64,000 nt of DNA, taken from Drosophila pseudoobscura. Lineage: Eukaryota > Arthropoda > Insecta > Diptera > Drosophilidae. The notes below the pieces were generated by a model. It worked only from the letters and a program-made list of their open reading frames with translations, was not told the origin of the DNA and did no database searches. This document shows, in pieces, positions 59,201 to 64,000 of the stretch (the stretch's first letter is position 1; each line of letters opens with the position of its first letter). A program made the position numbers and the translations under genes. The DNA lies in the NCBI RefSeq assembly GCF_009870125.1, contig NC_046681.1:27364001-27428000 (forward strand), in the 5' to 3' direction.

Positions 59201-61499
59201 CGCTTGATAAGAGACGCTGAGACACCGAGACGACGACAGCGTCAGAGCGACAGCGTCAACGAGGCTGACGTACAGATGTTAATGCGGCGACTGGCCCCGG
59301 AGACAATCTGTGGGCAATCCGTGGGCTTATGTCGAACCCGGTAACCCTTGTCAGCAGTCGGCAGTTTGGCAGTCGGAAAATTCGATGCATTCGAGAGCGT
59401 CATATACAATGAGAGAGTATAATGTGAGTTTAATGCTCACAAATGCCAAAGGCTGTGAAAGCTGGCACAAACGAAACGTATACGACACGTGGTACGAGTA
59501 TACAGTGAGGAAGCCCTCGATGGAACAACACGAAGGTTAGAGGGTGATCCTTTTCCCTTCGAAGAGGGCTCACTGTATTGTGTTTTTGCTTCTGTCTGTT
59601 AGTGAGGCATTGTCAATGCTTTTGCCTTGAAGCTGATTATTACTGTTTGACACATTCGCTTGACTTGCCGTCGAATGTCGCGTGGCACATGGAGAACCCT
59701 GCATCTATCCATCTACATCGACATTTCCATCCACAGCCACATCCCCATCCCCATCCACATCCACATCAAGCATACGCCCCGTGGCCACCCGCATTGACGA
59801 CACGCGGAGAGAACACACAGTTACATCCATATGTCTGTGCACACGTAATACACTCTAGCAATAGTCCGCCTCTCTGTCTGTCTGTCCGTCTTTCGGGACA
59901 GACAGGCAAATAGAAAAGTGGAAATCATGAAAAGTGAAAATAAATAAACAGAATGGAAAGGGAAGGGAAAGAGCAAAGACTTCTACTGTCCGTTGTTGCT
60001 GGGTCCGGGTCCGGTCCGGGTCGGACCAGGCATTGACCAGCCTCGAATTCACTCAATTTGCAGAGAACTCGAGTCGAGCCGTGGGTCGTGGGTCGAGGGT
60101 CGGCGGAAAGATTAAGATGTTCTTACTTTGGCATTATTCCATCTCTGTATATTGTTACTATTGGAAGCAGTGAAAGGAAGGTCAATGGTTCACTTTCTGC
60201 TGCTGCAACTGTTCGGCGTTCGACTATTGATCTGTTTAATTGGATTAATGAATGTATTTTTGCTCAAACAAAAGGCTAAATGCCAGAAATAAACACAAAT
60301 AACAAACTGTTGCGATAAATGTCATTATTTGATGAGTAAAACGCCTTTCGAGTGCAACGATAATTGCTCTTAAAAATTGTTTGGTAACTGATTGGATTAC
60401 AAATTGGAGTAAAAGGTACTCCGATTTGTTTCTGTATTTAAATAATTGAATTATTAATTTGACAACTGAATTTCTTTCAGACTTTCAGTGATTGATTGAA
60501 GGAGAGGCAGATTCGAATCTTTCGCATAAAATAAGTGTATTTCTTTGAGTTTCATTGATTGAATCAAGTCTGAATGAAAACATCTTGTGGTGTCAAAGTC
60601 TAAGGAATCCCCATTCGGGCTTTAATACCTTTGGACTGTTTCAGACTGGATTACCATAATTTTAGCTGTTAAGATTGCCTGCCTTTAGACAGGTACACGA
60701 ATATTATACAGGTGTGTCTAGGGGTACTCCAAATAATACAGCACAAATTTCTTAAAAAATAAACAGAGTGACGAATTCAATCGAATTTCTTCTTTTTTTG
60801 CCGTTTAGTTGTGCCATTAAATATTTTCGTAGAACTACAAAAATTCGCAAAATTATTCGCAGAAAATCGTCAAATCCGAGTGGCCGATAACAGAAATATA
60901 ATGTTCTTATGGCCCAAAGACTCAAAACTCGAGACTCAAGTCTCGTTTGGCCACTTTTTCGCCACTTGAGTTTCGTAATCATTTTGTTCTTCTTCTTCTT
61001 CTGCTGCTGCTCAATCTCTCAATCTCTTACCCCTAGTCGCCCTCTCTTTCCATCTGTCTTTCTAGCATTTCCTCCTTGGGGGCAAGCTGTTGCACGGCCC
61101 GTGGCCTGTGGCTATGGGGATTTGCCCCACGGAACATTACATTTGATTATGGGTCTATGTGCTCGTGTCTCTGCCACTGCCCCTCCCCCTCCCCCTCCCG
61201 CTCCCCCAGAGAGCGGCAGCGTCTTAGCTCTCCGCCAACGTCAGCAGCAACAGTCACAGGAAGGAAGCTTCAAGACGCGATTAAATCAGCAAATAAAATA
61301 GCAAGCGAACGGTGGATGTAAGTGTGGGAGTACCTAGAGCGTTGGAAATGGAGAGAGGGTTAGTGGGAGTGGGAAAATGAGGGGGGCCTGGGGTGGAGAG
61401 CAACAAGAAATGCCATGCAAAGCGTGGTACGGAATGCAAGCGGTGCATGGGAGAAGAGGAAGCACCAAAAAATGACTAGAATGATAGAAAGCCGAGATT

Positions 61500-61717
61500 T
61501 TGGTGCAGAAACTGTTGATACCCTGGAAGATCTATCATTCTTAAGGGGATTCGTATGATATAGGGATCGGAGTTGGAAGAAGATACCGATCATCGATTGT
61601 TAGACCGACTTTCTATGCTAATCAAGAATATATATTTCCAATCCCATACAATTATCAAAGGGTATAAAGAGTTTCTTGGTTGCTAGTCAAATCGTAATAC
61701 CCTCTTTATAGAGGGTA
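61500..61717 (-). mobile_element. Degenerate dispersed Drosophila repeat
   Basis: Read on the minus strand it opens with a perfect TACCCTC-N6-GAGGGTA hairpin (61717-61698). It continues through AGGGTATTACGATTTGACTAG and GGAAATATATATTCTTGATT to AGTCGGTCTAAC. The ATATATATTCTTGATYAG block downstream of a GGGTAT start is a hallmark of a common non-coding repeat in fly genomes (Helitron/DINE-like or similar). It has no coding capacity and approximate limits. Confidence 0.5.
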
Positions 61718-62269
61718 CACACACACAGAGTAAAGCCCTAGTGCTCTGCAATCGAGAAAAATGAATTTTTGAACAAGTTTTTTTTGGGGGTACGACACGG
61801 ATGGGCTTGGGCCTGGGCATGGTCATGGGCATACAAGGTAAAGGAGCTTCCACAAGCTTAAAATGTTCTCAGTTCTCAGAGAAGAGAGGACGAAGGAAAG
61901 GGAGGAGAGGTGAGACGAGTAACTGAATGACTGAGGTCGACTTTCTGATTGAATAGATAAATGAAGGAGAGGATAGCATGGAAAATTGATTGCTCTGTGA
62001 AGGAATGTAAATGGTTTCCCAATAGAAAAGAAAAGTACATACATATACTTATACCAGTTTATATACTTATGGTATATACTGTGAACAAATGAATAGACAT
62101 GAATGGAAAGAAACCTGAACACAACAAAATAACAAAAAACAAAATTCAAAATAAACTGATAACAAAAATTGTTTACCCAACAGAGAGCACAAGGTCGACA
62201 TCAAGTCTGTGTGAATGTAACAGGTAGAAGGATGTAAATACATACATATAGAGGGGGAAACTGCCCTAT

Positions 62270-62291
62270 CTCCCTCTCTCTCTCTCTCTCC
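62270..62291 (+). repeat. CT dinucleotide tract (GAGA-type)
   Basis: An uninterrupted CTCTCT run of roughly 20 bases is flanked by TCCC and CCTTTAG. On the minus strand it is a GAGA-factor-type sequence. No promoter elements are seen beside it. Confidence 0.7.
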
Positions 62292-64000
62292 TTTAGTGAG
62301 CGAACTTTGTTGGACTCTATTGAATTACTTATCAAATGGCGGAAAGTTTCCTCTGAACTTGCCAAGGACACTAAAGGTTGTCAACGGAGTGAGAAATAGT
62401 TAGTGAAACTTTGAAAGACTAAAAGAATTTGCATATTCGATCACAATTAAATAAGGCTTAGGACTGGAGCAGTCCCAAGTTCCAACCAGAGACTTAGCTG
62501 TTAATCTACTTTAAGTTGGAGTCTGTAATTAATTTTTGGGATTAACGATTAACGAACGAATCCAACAAGATAACGAATATGTGCGTGTGAGCATGTGCAG
62601 CGTCGGTATTGCCTGCATCTCAATCACAAGGATAATGCTTTCTCTTACAAGGATTCGAGTGCGTGCCAAATATTGAATATTTCTTGTATCGAAGCTTTTA
62701 TGAAACTGTGGCCCCGTGATATGCTCGTGCATTTAGCTACCGTTTTTCTTTTTGTAAGCTTTCCCCTTCAGTCTATAATTTTTCTTTGTTTGCTGTTGTG
62801 TGTTACATAGTCGGAAATGATGTGAATAAACCCTTGTCCAATTGCCCATGGCACAGCGACAATTCTTTTTGATGAATATACCAGACGGAGTGGAAGTGGG
62901 CGATGAAATCCCATGATAATGATTAATCATCATGGCAACGGCAACAGCCACGGCCACGGCACCGTCTCCGGCTACGGCTACGGTGCAGTGTCCGCTCTGG
63001 AGAATCGCATTAATTTCCCATCCCCATCTCCATTGCTGGCCAATTACCGGGCAAATGCTATTAGCCACAGTCCCACAACAGGCCAATTACAAGACCAACT
63101 TCAATGGCCAAAGCGAAAAAATAATCAAGACACAGAAGAGACCCAAGAGCTGCCAAAAAAACAACAAGAAACACAAATTGTTCCACCTGAACTGAATCGA
63201 GTTACGTGAACATTGTTGTCATTGTTGTTGCTTCGCTTTATTCTATGATTTGGACAAATCATTTTTTAAAGGCCAACAAGCAATTTTAGCCATTCTGCCA
63301 CTCTGCCACTCTGCCAGTCTGTCCACTTGAGCTTAGGAGGGGCTCTGGCTTTGGCCATCTTTGCTGCCAGCTCGGCTGTGGCTTCTGTTTCCCAAGCCCG
63401 CTTCTGCATGAGGGGCCAGGGGGTGGTCGGTTTTTATGGCAAGTCAAAAACCTATTAATGTCCAGAGCTCAGCAGCACGTTCAACTTGTTACAATTTTTA
63501 TTTTCCTCTTTTTTCGTACGTTTCGTTTCGTTTCCCTTTGTGTTTTTTGTCTCGAGATGGAGATGGAAGACTTTATGATACAGATTAATATCCAAATCCA
63601 TATGCATTTTCATATACTCTAACCTCTGTGTGACCCCGACAGACTCCATCGGATGGTGGTGTCGGTGGTGACCATGTAAACATTTCTGTAAACATGTGTC
63701 AAAAGAACGTTATTCCGAAATGACCCTGAACGAAAGTCGCGAAGCGAAGAAGCGTAGCATCAAAATGCAAATGACGCGTGTGGCATGGCAAAAAGAGAGC
63801 TTAACTTCACCAGAAAACACACACAAAACGGAAAAACATATGCATACAGTGCATGTCACTAGCTTTGGTAAATGGTACTGGCTTAACGAGGAATGGAACG
63901 GCCCCAGCACCGCAGCATCTCCATGGAGGGGTGCATAAAAAATCCATTCAAAGTTGGTCCCTTCGCTGCATCAAACGCTGCATCAAATGTCCAATTTCTT

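Larger units (their letters stand above)
48821..64000. other. 15 kb without a supported gene
   Basis: Both strands were read for coding frames, splice-linked frames, tRNA-like sequence and transposon ORFs, and none is convincing. The 5' end of the kinase gene (missing initiator exon and promoter) should lie here if its layout follows D. melanogaster. AT-rich blocks occupy about 51640-52300 and 56450-57800. Other contents are long G runs (52862-52877, 53224-53242), a GCGCGTT triple repeat (about 58128-58151), GGTCC-type repeats near 60000-60025, a dispersed repeat at about 61500-61717 and a CT tract near 62270-62291. Confidence 0.5.

Noticed and set aside
60909..61301. 130-codon plus-strand frame with a hydrophobic segment
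   Set aside because: The hydrophobic part is a TTC/TGC repeat and the Pro-rich part a CCCCTC repeat. There is no family resemblance or flanking gene structure.
62913..63209. 98-codon plus-strand frame rich in Gly/His/Asn
   Set aside because: It is driven by an ACGGCA/GGCCAC repeat, with two overlapping frames equally open, no known domain and no splice context.
1..64000. CRISPR arrays, bacterial operons, tRNA or rRNA genes, intact transposons or viral genes
   Set aside because: None is visible. Repeats lack spacer regularity, no tRNA A/B box pair was recognised, and no reverse transcriptase, transposase or capsid-like frame was seen.

Overview
The window is insect nuclear DNA, almost certainly Drosophila: small introns with GT-AG ends, multi-kilobase introns full of GA/CT and CA/GT tracts, fly core-promoter words (Motif 1 and Motif 6), and a run of four genes that I recognise from chromosome arm 2L, band 21E, of D. 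melanogaster (Star, asteroid, Atg4a and the NIM1-like kinase CG4629). The species cannot be fixed from sequence alone. The Star protein is longer than the roughly 600 residues I recall for D. melanogaster, and the non-coding DNA looks diverged, so a Sophophora species outside the melanogaster subgroup is likely. LEFT, 1-16485 (minus strand): the coding part of Star, four exons with an 11.5-kb intron after the first coding exon, followed by 2.8 kb of AT-rich DNA with GT/AT microsatellites that probably includes its long 3' UTR. Just upstream of the start codon there is a 5'-UTR splice acceptor, so the promoter lies further to the right. MIDDLE, 16486-37045: about 20 kb without a convincing coding gene. 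I read most of it as the Star 5' intron and regulatory DNA, with dense GAGA tracts and several degenerate dispersed repeats. Two candidate minus-strand promoters lie near its right end: an initiator with GAGA tracts and a good donor (35.16-35.38 kb), and a Motif 6 x3 plus Motif 1 module (36.20-36.26 kb). CENTRE, 37046-42182 (plus strand): asteroid (two exons, 56-bp intron, Motif 6/Motif 1 promoter), a short coding-like exon of unknown affiliation, then Atg4a (five exons, all joined in frame). RIGHT-CENTRE, 42183-48820 (minus strand): a NIM1-type, AMPK-related kinase that converges on Atg4a. Seven exons are assembled, the first coding exon is missing, and the protein ends in a CaaX-like prenylation signal. 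RIGHT, 48821-64000: no coding gene that I can support, only AT-rich stretches, two long G tracts, one recognisable dispersed repeat and simple repeats. How the genes relate: Star (ER export chaperone for EGFR ligands) and asteroid (FEN/XPG-fold protein that interacts genetically with Star) are divergent neighbours. Atg4a (Atg8 protease of autophagy) and the kinase are a convergent pair and share no obvious pathway. No CRISPR array, rRNA, tRNA or intact transposon was found.
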